Assembly: GCA_963974595.1 (NCBI GenBank)
Contig: CAXBDA010000002.1
Coordinates: 27,279-91,278, forward strand
DNA from: PZPK01 sp963974595
GTDB taxonomy: Bacteria > Pseudomonadota > Gammaproteobacteria > Pseudomonadales > Oleiphilaceae
Direction of reading: 5' to 3'
Length of the DNA: 64,000 nt
The position numbers and the translations under genes are program-made. The notes under the pieces are model-generated. The model searched no databases, was not told where the DNA came from, and worked only from the letters and a program-made list of their open reading frames with translations. Below, piece after piece: positions 1 through 8,184 of the stretch; the stretch's first letter is position 1, and every line of letters starts with the position of its first letter.

Positions 1-243
1 CTGAACCTAATGGAGTCATTCCAGAAAATTGGCAAAGGTTACGATATTGTTTTTTGTCGAAATGTTTTGATATATTTTTCATCGGAATTAAAGCGAGAGC
101 TATTGATTAAAATGCATCACAGTTTGAAACCGGGTGGTTATTTATTATTAGGTGCTTCTGAATCTCTTAATGGTTTGTCTGACTACTATGAAATGGAGCA
201 GTGTCGTCCGGGCATTCTTTATCGTGCTAAAAGCAAGGCTTGA
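1..243 (+). CDS. cheR: Chemotaxis protein methyltransferase CheR, C-terminal part
   Basis: Only the last ~80 codons lie in the window; the reading frame is open at base 1. The stretch FCRNVLIYF followed by LKPGGYLLLGASESL is the typical end of the SAM-dependent CheR methyltransferase domain, which methylates glutamates on chemoreceptors. The protein ends shortly after this, as CheR proteins do, so the C-terminus is intact. A tRNA-Ser gene follows about 110 bases later. Its position in a chemotaxis or flagellar operon cannot be judged because upstream sequence is missing. Confidence 0.9.
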   Translation: MNLMESFQKIGKGYDIVFCRNVLIYFSSELKRELLIKMHHSLKPGGYLLLGASESLNGLSDYYEMEQCRPGILYRAKSKA

Positions 244-353
244 TGGCTTGCATTCATATGGTTGCTGGTTTAGAGTAGCGCCCGTCTTGAAATGTGGCAC
301 ATACTTGTTACTTCAAGAGCTTATAAACGCTTATTAATCAATGAGCGTTTGCT

Positions 354-443
354 GGTGAGGTGTCCGAGTGGCTGAAGGAGCACGCCTGGAAAGTGTGTAA
401 CGGGTTAAACCGTTCGAGGGTTCGAATCCCTCCCTCACCGCCA
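354..443 (+). tRNA. tRNA-Ser (GGA anticodon)
   Basis: A 90-nt class II tRNA. The acceptor stem is GGTGAGG paired with CCTCACC, followed by G and an encoded CCA. The anticodon stem CACGC/GTGTG encloses the loop CTGGAAA, giving anticodon GGA, which reads serine UCC/UCU codons. The long variable arm typical of tRNA-Ser (around AACGGGTTAAACCGTT) and the T-arm GAGGGTTCGAATCCCTC are both present. It stands alone, with no neighbouring tRNA. Confidence 0.97.
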
Positions 444-546
444 TGATAACCTATTGATTTTAAACGCTTCAACATATCTCAAGAGCCGCTTGAAACGAAT
501 TTGGAATATTTTTAAGGGGTTTCTGTCCTTTCCTGTCTTCTTTAAA

Positions 547-621
547 GTCACAAATAATAATAGGGTCCACTATAATAGTGGTCGGTGATAGATGAGAATC
601 ATTAACGTTATTATTTGTCAC
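547..621. promoter_or_regulatory. Nested inverted repeats with a buried -10-like TATAAT and a Fur-like half site
   Basis: An outer inverted repeat pairs ACAAATAATAA (550-560) with TTATTATTTGT (608-618). Inside it is the palindrome CCACTATAATAGTGG (567-581), which contains a perfect -10 hexamer TATAAT (571-576). A stretch ATGAGAATCATTAAC (591-605) resembles half of a Fur box: about 13 of 19 consensus positions match in the best alignment. The block lies 91 bases upstream of the ABC1-kinase gene and reads naturally as its promoter/operator. The palindromes are seen directly; regulation is inferred. Confidence 0.45.
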
Positions 622-711
622 CAGCTCTAATACTGCTAAAGATTGCTTTTCCGCTTCGTCACCATTATAAATGTTTCTTTGTTTTATCGTATTTTATATT
701 GAGTCAGACTT

Positions 712-2013
712 ATGTCTAAAAAAACAATTACATCTAGAAGTGGTCGCTTTCTAAAACTTGCTGGTATGACGGCTTCTGTAGCGGGCCGGTATGCGTCTGA
801 GCGTGTTCAATCCGTATTTTCTGCAGATGATGAAGTTGATGCCAGAAAAAAAATCGCTTACGGGAAAATGGCCGATGATATTGTGGGGACCTTGGGTGAG
901 CTCAAAGGCGCTGTGATGAAAATAGGTCAAATAGCCTCTCAGACACAGGATTTACTGCCGAAAGAATTTTCTGAAGCACTTAAGAAGCTTCAAAAAGAAG
1001 CGCCGCCTGTCGATTTTTCTGTTATTAAAAACCAGATTGAATCCGAGCTTGGCGGGCCGTTAGAAACGTTTTATAAGTCTTTCGACAAGGCACCGTTTGC
1101 ATCAGCTTCAATTGGGCAGGTGCATAGAGCGATCACCCATGCTGATCAAAATGTGGTTGTTAAAGTTCAGTACCCAGGTGTGGATAGATCATGTGACTCG
1201 GATTTAAAACAGTTAAGGTTAACCTTAAAATTAGGTGGCTTGTTAAAGCTACCCAAAGAAAGTGTTGATGCGCTCTTTACTGAAATTCAAGAGCGTTTGC
1301 ATGAAGAGTTGGATTATATAAACGAGGCTAAAAATATTCGTTTATTTTGGTCTTTCCATAAGGATCATTCAAATATTGTGGTGCCTGAAGTTTATGATGA
1401 GTTATCGACACGGCATATTTTAACATTAGAGTATCTTCAAGGTGATCATGCTGATGAATTGGTAGATAAAGGTTATTCTCAAGCTGAGATTAACCAGCTA
1501 GGTGAGAGTCTATTTTCGATGCTTGCTCAGCATCTTTTCGAATTTCAGAAAATACATGGAGACCCGCATCCAGGTAATTTTGCTTTTCGAAAGGGGGGTG
1601 AAATCATCATTTATGATTTTGGTTGCATCAAGATTCTTAAGCCTGAAATTGTAGAGGCATATAAAAATGTAATACAAGCGAGTTTGGCTGAAAATTACGA
1701 TGCTGTGGATGATGCATTGAAACGTTTAGGTGCGAGAGTGGATGGAAAAGTGTCGCCTGGGGAAGATTATTATAGGGTATGGCGGAATATATTTTTTGAG
1801 CCCTTTTTGGTTAATAGTGGTTATGACTTCAAGGAAGCAAAGCTTCATGTAGATGTGGCGAAGAATACTTCGCTATTGTTTAAGTATTTATCTCACTTTA
1901 AGCCGCCTGTTGAAAGCTTATATATCGATCGGATGATTAGTGGTCATTATTGGTTAATTAAAAGTATGGGAGTTAAGGCTAATTTTCTTTCGATATTGAA
2001 TCGATATATTTAA
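712..2013 (+). CDS. ABC1/AarF (UbiB-like) family protein kinase-like ATPase
   Basis: The 433-residue protein has the hallmarks of the ABC1/ADCK/UbiB atypical kinase family: a KxGQ motif in the N-terminal extension (AVMKIGQIAS), an Ala-rich nucleotide loop (ASASIGQVHRA), the catalytic HGDPHPGNF loop and a DFG motif (YDFGCIK). Family members support ubiquinone biosynthesis or lipid transport. This is a short soluble version without the C-terminal membrane helices of classical UbiB, and it is not in a ubi operon, so it is probably a paralogue rather than UbiB itself. Its start ATG is preceded by a 130-base leader containing nested palindromes. Substrate unknown. Confidence 0.85.
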   Translation: MSKKTITSRSGRFLKLAGMTASVAGRYASERVQSVFSADDEVDARKKIAYGKMADDIVGTLGELKGAVMKIGQIASQTQDLLPKEFSEALKKLQKEAPPVDFSVIKNQIESELGGPLETFYKSFDKAPFASASIGQVHRAITHADQNVVVKVQYPGVDRSCDSDLKQLRLTLKLGGLLKLPKESVDALFTEIQERLHEELDYINEAKNIRLFWSFHKDHSNIVVPEVYDELSTRHILTLEYLQGDHADELVDKGYSQAEINQLGESLFSMLAQHLFEFQKIHGDPHPGNFAFRKGGEIIIYDFGCIKILKPEIVEAYKNVIQASLAENYDAVDDALKRLGARVDGKVSPGEDYYRVWRNIFFEPFLVNSGYDFKEAKLHVDVAKNTSLLFKYLSHFKPPVESLYIDRMISGHYWLIKSMGVKANFLSILNRYI

Positions 2014-2075
2014 GTTGAGCTTTTATTGATGAGCAGGCTGTGTTTGTTTTTGCATCATTCAATAATGATAAAGCC

Positions 2076-2100
2076 AAGACCTTAACTGTTTAAAGGTCTT
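2076..2100. terminator. Hairpin between convergent genes
   Basis: AAGACCTT (2076-2083) and AAGGTCTT (2093-2100) form an 8-bp perfect stem between two converging genes. The + side lacks a clear T-run; the minus side runs into a T-rich stretch only after a gap. It is probably a weak bidirectional terminator. Confidence 0.4.
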
Positions 2101-2118
2101 AGCTTGCTGTAACGCTGT

Positions 2119-3096
2119 TTATATGAAATTACTAATAATGGCGCCTGCCGCGATAATAATTGCAGTGATGGCGAGAAGGTTCGCTTTTTTTGCTTGGCTG
2201 ATATAAGGCGCAATATCTTGTTGTACTTGAATTTGTGCCTGAGCGGCACTCACTTTTGCAGCTACCGCTTCCGCGGCACTCATGGCGGCTTTTTCAGCTT
2301 TTTCAGCGCCAGACTCACCGCCACTTTGTGCTGCAATTTGTTTGATTTGCTCAAGTGCTTTTGGAGATAGCTCCGCTTTTTGTTCTAGTAAGTTTCGAAT
2401 GCTTTTTATTTCACTGGTTATCTGTGTTTGCAGTTGCGTGTTTGTCTGGCGCAAGCTTGCATCCAGTACTGCTTGTGATACCAAGTTAATATTCTGGTCT
2501 TGTCTGGCTGTAAGCTTACGAATATCGCTTTTATTTTCTTGGGTATTCGTTTCAAGTTTTTGAAGTGTCGTACTTAATGGTTGCAGGGCATCTTCTAATG
2601 CACGTGAAATCAGTTTGGCCGATACTTCCTCGATTAGTTCTTTACTCATTTCTTCTTCCTCTTCCTCGACTGAGGTAATGGCTGGCTGCGGTTGATCCAT
2701 TGCTGTATCAGAAGCTTTTATGGCGATATTGTTGAGTTCATCAATCAGTTCTTTTAAACGTTCTGGTTTGGCTGGTTTGCCTAGCATGCCGTAAGCACCG
2801 GAGTCTTTAACTTCGGCCTCATAGGCATCGCCTTCTTTAGATGTATACATCAAAATTGGGATATGGCTGGTTAAGGGGTTTTTGGTTATTTCGCGAGTTG
2901 TTTCTAATCCATTCATCCCGGGCATCATGTGGTCCATGAAGATGACATCAGGAAGTGGGTTGCTTGCTAAATAGCTAATAGCCTCTTCACCAGACTCCAC
3001 CATGTTGACGTCTAGACCATTTTTCTGCACTAAACGGCTCAGCATAATACGTGCAGATTTTGAATCATCAATGACTAATGCTGTGCTGACAGCCAT
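2119..3096 (-). CDS. CheY-like response regulator with coiled-coil linker and C-terminal membrane anchor
   Basis: The ATG at 3096 is chosen because TAGGAGC sits just upstream on the coding strand; a more distal start would add six residues. Residues 1-125 form a receiver domain (VIDDSKSARIML, phosphoacceptor in VIFMDHMMPGMNG, MYTS, GKPAKP). A glutamate run and about 150 residues of Gln/Glu/Lys-rich, probably coiled-coil sequence follow. The last ~22 residues (LLAITAIIIAAGAIISNFI) are a hydrophobic helix with almost nothing after it, i.e. a tail anchor. No DNA-binding or enzymatic output domain is visible. It is a stand-alone gene, convergent with the ABC1 kinase gene. Function unknown; possibly a membrane-tethered phosphate sink or localisation factor. 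Confidence 0.85.
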   Translation of the reverse strand: MAVSTALVIDDSKSARIMLSRLVQKNGLDVNMVESGEEAISYLASNPLPDVIFMDHMMPGMNGLETTREITKNPLTSHIPILMYTSKEGDAYEAEVKDSGAYGMLGKPAKPERLKELIDELNNIAIKASDTAMDQPQPAITSVEEEEEEMSKELIEEVSAKLISRALEDALQPLSTTLQKLETNTQENKSDIRKLTARQDQNINLVSQAVLDASLRQTNTQLQTQITSEIKSIRNLLEQKAELSPKALEQIKQIAAQSGGESGAEKAEKAAMSAAEAVAAKVSAAQAQIQVQQDIAPYISQAKKANLLAITAIIIAAGAIISNFI

Positions 3097-3172
3097 GTTC
3101 GCTCCTAAAAACAATTCGTAGTTCCTTAAAGCATAGATGATTTTGAGATAAGTAGGGTTATTTTTAGTGAAT

Positions 3173-3844
3173 TTACGCTAAAAAAAGTTGCTTGAGCTCA
3201 GAAGGATGCGCAATGGTATATTTTGCCTGCCAGCTGAGTACTTCGGATTTATTATTTATATAACCGTACTTTGCTGCAACCGTCACCATGTTTGCTGCAT
3301 TGCCAGCGCTTATATCTCTTTCGTGATCGCCAACGTAGACAGTATGTTTAAGTTGAATATTGAGTTTTCTTGCCGCTATAAACATGGATTCTGGGTCAGG
3401 CTTAGGCTGGGCAACGTCGTCGGCACAAAGTAATAGCGAGCATCTGTTTTCTAAATTTAACTTGTGTAAAAGTACTTCGCTAAATTTTCTAGGTTTATTG
3501 GTGATAATTCCCCAAGGTATTTTTTTAGCTTCACAGGCGAGTAAAATTTCGTTCATGCCATTAAATAGTTTGGCATGATCACCCACAATATTGATATATT
3601 CTTCTAAAAGTTCTTGACGATACTGCTCAAAACGTTCTTCTCCTTCTGAACCTCCAAACGCAAGTTGGGTTAATGCCCTGGCTCCATTTGATACGGTGTT
3701 ACGAATTGACCGCTCATCCAAGGCTTTAAAGCCGTGCTTGATGCGTTGATTATTTAAAACAACAATAAAATCAGCGGCACTATCGACTAATGTTCCATCT
3801 AGATCAAACAGGAGAGCCTCGATTTTAAGAGCTGACGAACTCAT
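3173..3844 (-). CDS. mupP: HAD phosphatase, MupP/Gph type
   Basis: A 223-residue HAD-superfamily phosphatase: motif I FDLDGTLVDS, motif II ITNKP, the motif III region PKPDPE, and motif IV VGDHERD. It was long annotated as phosphoglycolate phosphatase (Gph), but in Pseudomonas the gene directly downstream of ubiG and mtaD encodes MupP, the N-acetylmuramic acid 6-phosphate phosphatase of the cell-wall recycling pathway to UDP-MurNAc. The order here is identical. Its ATG overlaps the ubiG stop (ATGA), so the two are translationally coupled. The HAD assignment is certain; the choice of MupP over Gph rests on gene order. Confidence 0.8.
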   Translation of the reverse strand: MSSSALKIEALLFDLDGTLVDSAADFIVVLNNQRIKHGFKALDERSIRNTVSNGARALTQLAFGGSEGEERFEQYRQELLEEYINIVGDHAKLFNGMNEILLACEAKKIPWGIITNKPRKFSEVLLHKLNLENRCSLLLCADDVAQPKPDPESMFIAARKLNIQLKHTVYVGDHERDISAGNAANMVTVAAKYGYINNKSEVLSWQAKYTIAHPSELKQLFLA

Positions 3845-4572
3845 TCTGGCTTACTTGCATGCACTAAATAATTAACATCCACATCTCTTGCGAGTTTGTA
3901 GTTCTTTAATAAGGGGTTGTATGTCATTCCGGTAATATCGTGAAAATTCAAGCCTGCCAAGCGTACATAGTGCGTAAGTTCGGAAGGTTTAATGAATTTC
4001 TTGTATTCGTGAGTGCCTTTTGGCAGCATTTTTAATATATGCTCTGCACCAACGATAGCGAATAAAAATGCTTTTGGGTTTCGGTTTATGGTCGATAAAA
4101 ACAATTGCCCACCGGGTTTGAGTAGTTTTGCGCACGCTGTAATGACAGATGCTGGGTTAGGTACATGTTCAAGCATTTCCAAGCATGTAACGACATCAAA
4201 GTGACCCGCTTCTTGTTCGGCTAATTCTTCAACGGTTATTTGTCTGTAGTCAACTTCGACACCGGACTCAAGGCCGTGCAAGCGCGCAACAGATAAAGGT
4301 GCTTCACCCATGTCGACGCCTAAAACAGTTGCCCCCCTTTGAGCCATGCCTTCAGATAATATGCCGCCGCCGCAACCAATATCGACAACTTTTTTTCCGG
4401 CTAATGACGCACGCTCATCAATATAGTTTAAACGCAGCGGGTTAATATCATGTAGTGGCTTGAATTCACTTTCCTTGTCCCACCAACGACTCGCCAGTGC
4501 TTCAAATTTTGCTATTTCATCGTGATCTACGTTAACTCTTGTTCGGGTTGAACTGGGTGTCGCTTGATTCAT
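3841..4572 (-). CDS. ubiG: Ubiquinone biosynthesis O-methyltransferase UbiG
   Basis: The 243-residue SAM methyltransferase performs both O-methylations of ubiquinone synthesis. The family opening is clear (DHDEIAKFEALASRWWD, then FKPLHDINPLRL), followed by the SAM loop VDIGCGGGILSEGMA, CLEMLEHVPNP and LKPGGQLFLSTINR. The length is normal. It sits between mtaD (74 bases upstream) and the HAD phosphatase gene (4-base overlap), all on the minus strand, probably one operon. Confidence 0.97.
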   Translation of the reverse strand: MNQATPSSTRTRVNVDHDEIAKFEALASRWWDKESEFKPLHDINPLRLNYIDERASLAGKKVVDIGCGGGILSEGMAQRGATVLGVDMGEAPLSVARLHGLESGVEVDYRQITVEELAEQEAGHFDVVTCLEMLEHVPNPASVITACAKLLKPGGQLFLSTINRNPKAFLFAIVGAEHILKMLPKGTHEYKKFIKPSELTHYVRLAGLNFHDITGMTYNPLLKNYKLARDVDVNYLVHASKPE

Positions 4573-4646
4573 GTTTGCTGCTCAATAGATTGGTTAAACA
4601 AAAAATAGCTTAAAAATGTCATCTAAAAGTATTTATGGATGATAGT

Positions 4647-5978
4647 TTATGTTTGTTGGATTTTTTCTGCCCATTCTTGGGCATTTTTCAAAATGGCGGC
4701 TTCATTAATGTGAGTGAGATTACCCTCTTTTAATAGATGTTTACCCTGTATCCAATGGTCAGATACTTGTTGTGAGTTTATCGAATACACAATATCCGAA
4801 TGAATATTATAACTGGGTCGGCTATTTAACTTATTTAAATCTATGGCGATAAAGTCAGCTGATTTTCCTGGCTCCAGTGAGCCAGTGATATGTTCAATAC
4901 CCAATGCTTTAGCGCCATTAATTGTCGCTGCTTCTATTGCGGTGACGGCATCGAATGCCGACGCATCCTGAGCAATTGCTTTGGCGATAAGTGCGGCGGT
5001 ACGCATTTCCCCAAACATATCTAAATCATTATTACTTGCCGCGCCATCTGTACCCAAGGCAATATTGATGTTTTGTTTGAGGAGCTTGTCAGTTTCACAA
5101 AAACCACTCGCCAGTTTAAGGTTGGATTCTGGGCAATGAATGATATGAGCACGACTATTTTTAAGAATGGTTATATCTTGATCAGTAAGTGCTGTCATGT
5201 GCACGCACTGTAATGCTAGGTCGTGGCTAATTAAACCGAGGTTTGCTAGTCGCTGAATGGGGCGAAGACCTGAATTTGTTATAGCTTCATCGACTTCGAA
5301 TTGGGTTTCATGTAAGTGAATTTGTACGGGGATATTTTTTTCAATAGCCAATTTCTTGATTTCTTGTAGAGGCCCGTTTGATACAGTATAGGGAGCATGT
5401 GGGCCTAGCGCTATTTGAATGCTTTTGCTGTCTTTGTATTGTTCGTGAAGCGCAAGAGATTTTTGAATGTACTCTTCAGGGCCCGAACCCCAAGCAGTAG
5501 GGAAGTCTAGAATAGGGCAGCAAAGCTGTGCGCGTATGCCCATTTCTGTAGCCGCTTTTGCCGCCATTTCAGGGAAAAAATACATATCACTAAAGCAGCT
5601 TGTACCGCTGCGGATCATCTCGGCAATGGCTAGTTTTGTGCCGTCATACACAAATTCTTCAGATACCCATTTGCCTTCAGCTGGCCAGATATGGTCATTG
5701 AGCCACACCATTAAAGGTAAGTCATCTGCTAAACCTCGAAATAGTGTCATGGCAGCATGGCCATGCGCATTAATTAGACCGGGCATAATAACGTGAGTGT
5801 TAACGCTATGATTTTGAGAGGAAGAAAAGAGAGCTTCGCATTCCTTTTGTGGCAGTATGGCGAGTATTATACCTTTATCTACAACAATTGCATGATTTGT
5901 CAGTGCCAGCCCTTTAGGGATGACTGGTATGATGTGGGAAGCATAAATGATAGAGTCAACGCGTTGTTTTTCAGGCAT
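4647..5978 (-). CDS. mtaD: 5-methylthioadenosine/S-adenosylhomocysteine deaminase (amidohydrolase)
   Basis: A TRZ/ATZ-type amidohydrolase of 443 residues from the ATG at 5978; a GTG three codons upstream is a possible alternative start, and neither has a strong ribosome site. Metal ligands are visible in NAHGHAAM (HxH), HLHET, the later His region CVHMTAL and the terminal Asp in GTDGAASNN. The family deaminates methylthioadenosine or S-adenosylhomocysteine to the inosine form. In pseudomonads the homologue precedes ubiG, exactly as here, and was formerly labelled N-ethylammeline chlorohydrolase. It diverges from the acyltransferase gene across 137 bases. Confidence 0.88.
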   Translation of the reverse strand: MPEKQRVDSIIYASHIIPVIPKGLALTNHAIVVDKGIILAILPQKECEALFSSSQNHSVNTHVIMPGLINAHGHAAMTLFRGLADDLPLMVWLNDHIWPAEGKWVSEEFVYDGTKLAIAEMIRSGTSCFSDMYFFPEMAAKAATEMGIRAQLCCPILDFPTAWGSGPEEYIQKSLALHEQYKDSKSIQIALGPHAPYTVSNGPLQEIKKLAIEKNIPVQIHLHETQFEVDEAITNSGLRPIQRLANLGLISHDLALQCVHMTALTDQDITILKNSRAHIIHCPESNLKLASGFCETDKLLKQNINIALGTDGAASNNDLDMFGEMRTAALIAKAIAQDASAFDAVTAIEAATINGAKALGIEHITGSLEPGKSADFIAIDLNKLNSRPSYNIHSDIVYSINSQQVSDHWIQGKHLLKEGNLTHINEAAILKNAQEWAEKIQQT

Positions 5979-6115
5979 AACAGTCACTGGGTATGTTGTT
6001 TTTTGAAAGACTTTGCAGTATACCTTTTATCAATGTGCAATCAATGCCAAGTGATAAAGACAAGGTGTTATGCTTTAGGTAATTGTTTGCTGTTATTAAA
6101 CCATAGTGGTGCGGT

Positions 6116-7816
6116 ATGAATACAAATCAGACAGATATAGAACCTGAAAAAACTGATAATGTAGCTGAAGCTGTTAAAAATCAGCCTGAAAGCAGTGGAA
6201 CAGTTAAGGTATCTGATACAAAGCACGAGCTTAAGCTAAAAGTAACTAATTGGTGGCATCAAGAAAAAGATAAAATTGCCCAAGGCGGTATGTTGAAGTT
6301 TCTACAAGAAAATAAAGACCGTTTTGATAAAACCTTGAGCAGCATCCATCAAAATAATTTTTTCTACCGTCTAACAAGTCGGCTCTTTGCTTTGGTCTCT
6401 ATTTTGGCTGGCTGGGTTGATAAGACAAAAGATTTTATTTTGAGTTTGTTTTTAAGGCTCCCGGCACCTTCAGTTATAAAAAGATTTCTTCAGTCGGCGG
6501 TTGACGCCATTAATTTCAAGGGCTTAGTCGGGTTTATTAATGCCAAATTCTATTCATTAAAAAATGCACCACATCATTTACCGTCTTTGCAAATATTTGA
6601 AGATATGCTTTCGCATGCTAAAAAAGAGGGTTTTGATGTAAAAAAATATTTTCCTGATTTATCTAAAAAATATCAATATCGTAAACAGCAGCTTTTACAG
6701 CACTCCTTTTTTAAAGAGTTTTCTAAAACCTGGATAGAAAAAGTACTCGCCACTCCTTTTTCTATTAGCCGTTCCTTATCCCCTGTTTTGCCAGATTCGC
6801 GTTTATGGCATAAATTCTTCGATATTCTGGAGCGCAGACACATTAAAGACCTAGTGTTGGTCAGTGAATCCGGTCAGCGAACCTCATTTAAACATGACCC
6901 TCAATATCTCATTGACTCTTGTGAGGTAAAGCAGCGCCTTTATCAAGCTTCATTATTAAAGTCTACTGGAAGGCGTGTTTTTATTGTTGGTCACCACGAA
7001 AGTTATGTCGGGCCTTACTTGGTGAGAAGTGTCTTGCGTAGACTTGGATTTGAAAATTTAGCCGCTAACTGTAACACCGTCGTCGGGCCAAAAATGTTTT
7101 CCAATATCGTGTTAAAAAATGGTGCCAGTAATGTCGGCAATTTGTTCTTAACCTTACCCTCCCAAAAAACAACGGTTGTTACTGAAAAGGACTTAGCAAC
7201 GGCATTAGCTAAAACGGCCAGACAAACTCAATTTCTAATTAAAATGCCCAATCAGGTGTTGCGTTTAATCGAAGGTATGAGTTATCACGATTTCATGAAT
7301 CGCCTTGTCAGGTTTGAGCTTGTAGGCTTTGAAGAAATAACCAATGAGCTGATACAAGAAGATAAATTAATTGTGCGTGAATATTTCAATTTTGCACATG
7401 AGAATCAAGCATTGGATGAGCTGGAACGTGAAGATTTTGAACTTTTTAAAAAAGTGATGTATGAACCCTTTTTAATTTTCCCGGAAGGTTCTCGCTCCTA
7501 TATCGATAAAAATGGTGATGTCACAATGAAGTATGTGAATCCCCGCTTTATGCAAGCTTACTTGAGGCCTGGCGATGTTATCTTACCGCTTAATTTAGTT
7601 GGGGGTTCAGATATAACGAAAGGCCTTTTATTGAGTGTTGCGACGATGGGTTTATCTGTTGGCGAACCTTATGAAATTTCTCAAGCTATGATTGATGACT
7701 ATGAAGTAGAAGGGGTCAATGTTATGCGAAAAATTGCTGCCTTACCTAATATCAAAAAGGTATTCTTTGATGAGGATATTCAGGCACGAACTGGGCTAGG
7801 GAAGAATGCAGCATAA
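6116..7816 (+). CDS. Large LPLAT-type acyltransferase (glycerol-3-phosphate/lysophosphatidate acyltransferase-like)
   Basis: The 566-residue protein has an N-terminal ~270-residue helical region with no recognised domain (a hydrophobic patch lies around residues 85-125), then an acyltransferase core. Block I is HHESYVG (residues 293-299) and block III is FPEGSRS (455-461), with PLNLVGGSDITKGLL near the end like block IV. In PlsB/PlsC enzymes block I is normally NHxSxxD; here the Asp of the catalytic H-x4-D pair is Gly. The gene is monocistronic, and a 368-base gap separates it from aceA. The fold is probable; the reaction, and even catalytic activity, is uncertain. Confidence 0.7.
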   Translation: MNTNQTDIEPEKTDNVAEAVKNQPESSGTVKVSDTKHELKLKVTNWWHQEKDKIAQGGMLKFLQENKDRFDKTLSSIHQNNFFYRLTSRLFALVSILAGWVDKTKDFILSLFLRLPAPSVIKRFLQSAVDAINFKGLVGFINAKFYSLKNAPHHLPSLQIFEDMLSHAKKEGFDVKKYFPDLSKKYQYRKQQLLQHSFFKEFSKTWIEKVLATPFSISRSLSPVLPDSRLWHKFFDILERRHIKDLVLVSESGQRTSFKHDPQYLIDSCEVKQRLYQASLLKSTGRRVFIVGHHESYVGPYLVRSVLRRLGFENLAANCNTVVGPKMFSNIVLKNGASNVGNLFLTLPSQKTTVVTEKDLATALAKTARQTQFLIKMPNQVLRLIEGMSYHDFMNRLVRFELVGFEEITNELIQEDKLIVREYFNFAHENQALDELEREDFELFKKVMYEPFLIFPEGSRSYIDKNGDVTMKYVNPRFMQAYLRPGDVILPLNLVGGSDITKGLLLSVATMGLSVGEPYEISQAMIDDYEVEGVNVMRKIAALPNIKKVFFDEDIQARTGLGKNAA

Positions 7817-8184
7817 GTCTATGCTGCGTTAGAAGTCAGCCTTTGTGCTCATGATATCTATGATAAACGCAGTTATCTTTGTCAATATATGTGGCTTTTT
7901 GTGTTTGTTTTGTTATTTTAAAGTTTAAACTAGTTTCTATATGTTTATTGCAACTGATTGAAAGTTAATGCTTATTTGTTTTATTATAGATTAATAAATA
8001 GACCTCTATTCATGAAATTTATATCGAAAATATAATTGATATATTGTATTTATTGTCCTCCTTTCATTAGAATCCACTTCGAAATTAAAACACCATGTCT
8101 TTTCACAACTTTTTGAGTTAGCGATTGAGCTAATTTATTAATTAGAGTGAGTAGGCTTAATTCCTAAACACAAGGGATATTTAA
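7817..8184 (+). promoter_or_regulatory. AT-rich leader of aceA with a candidate sigma-70 promoter
   Basis: This 368-base gene-free stretch is very AT-rich. TTGAAA (7958-7963) and TATTAT (7982-7987) with an 18-base spacer make a plausible sigma-70 promoter. AAGGGA (8172-8177) is a good ribosome site seven bases before the aceA ATG. I see no small gene here and no strong terminator for the upstream acyltransferase gene. Confidence 0.4.

Noticed and set aside
4573..4646. SAM/SAH riboswitch near mtaD-ubiG
   Set aside because: The 74-base gap is AT-rich, with no conserved riboswitch core visible, and lies after mtaD rather than at the operon start.
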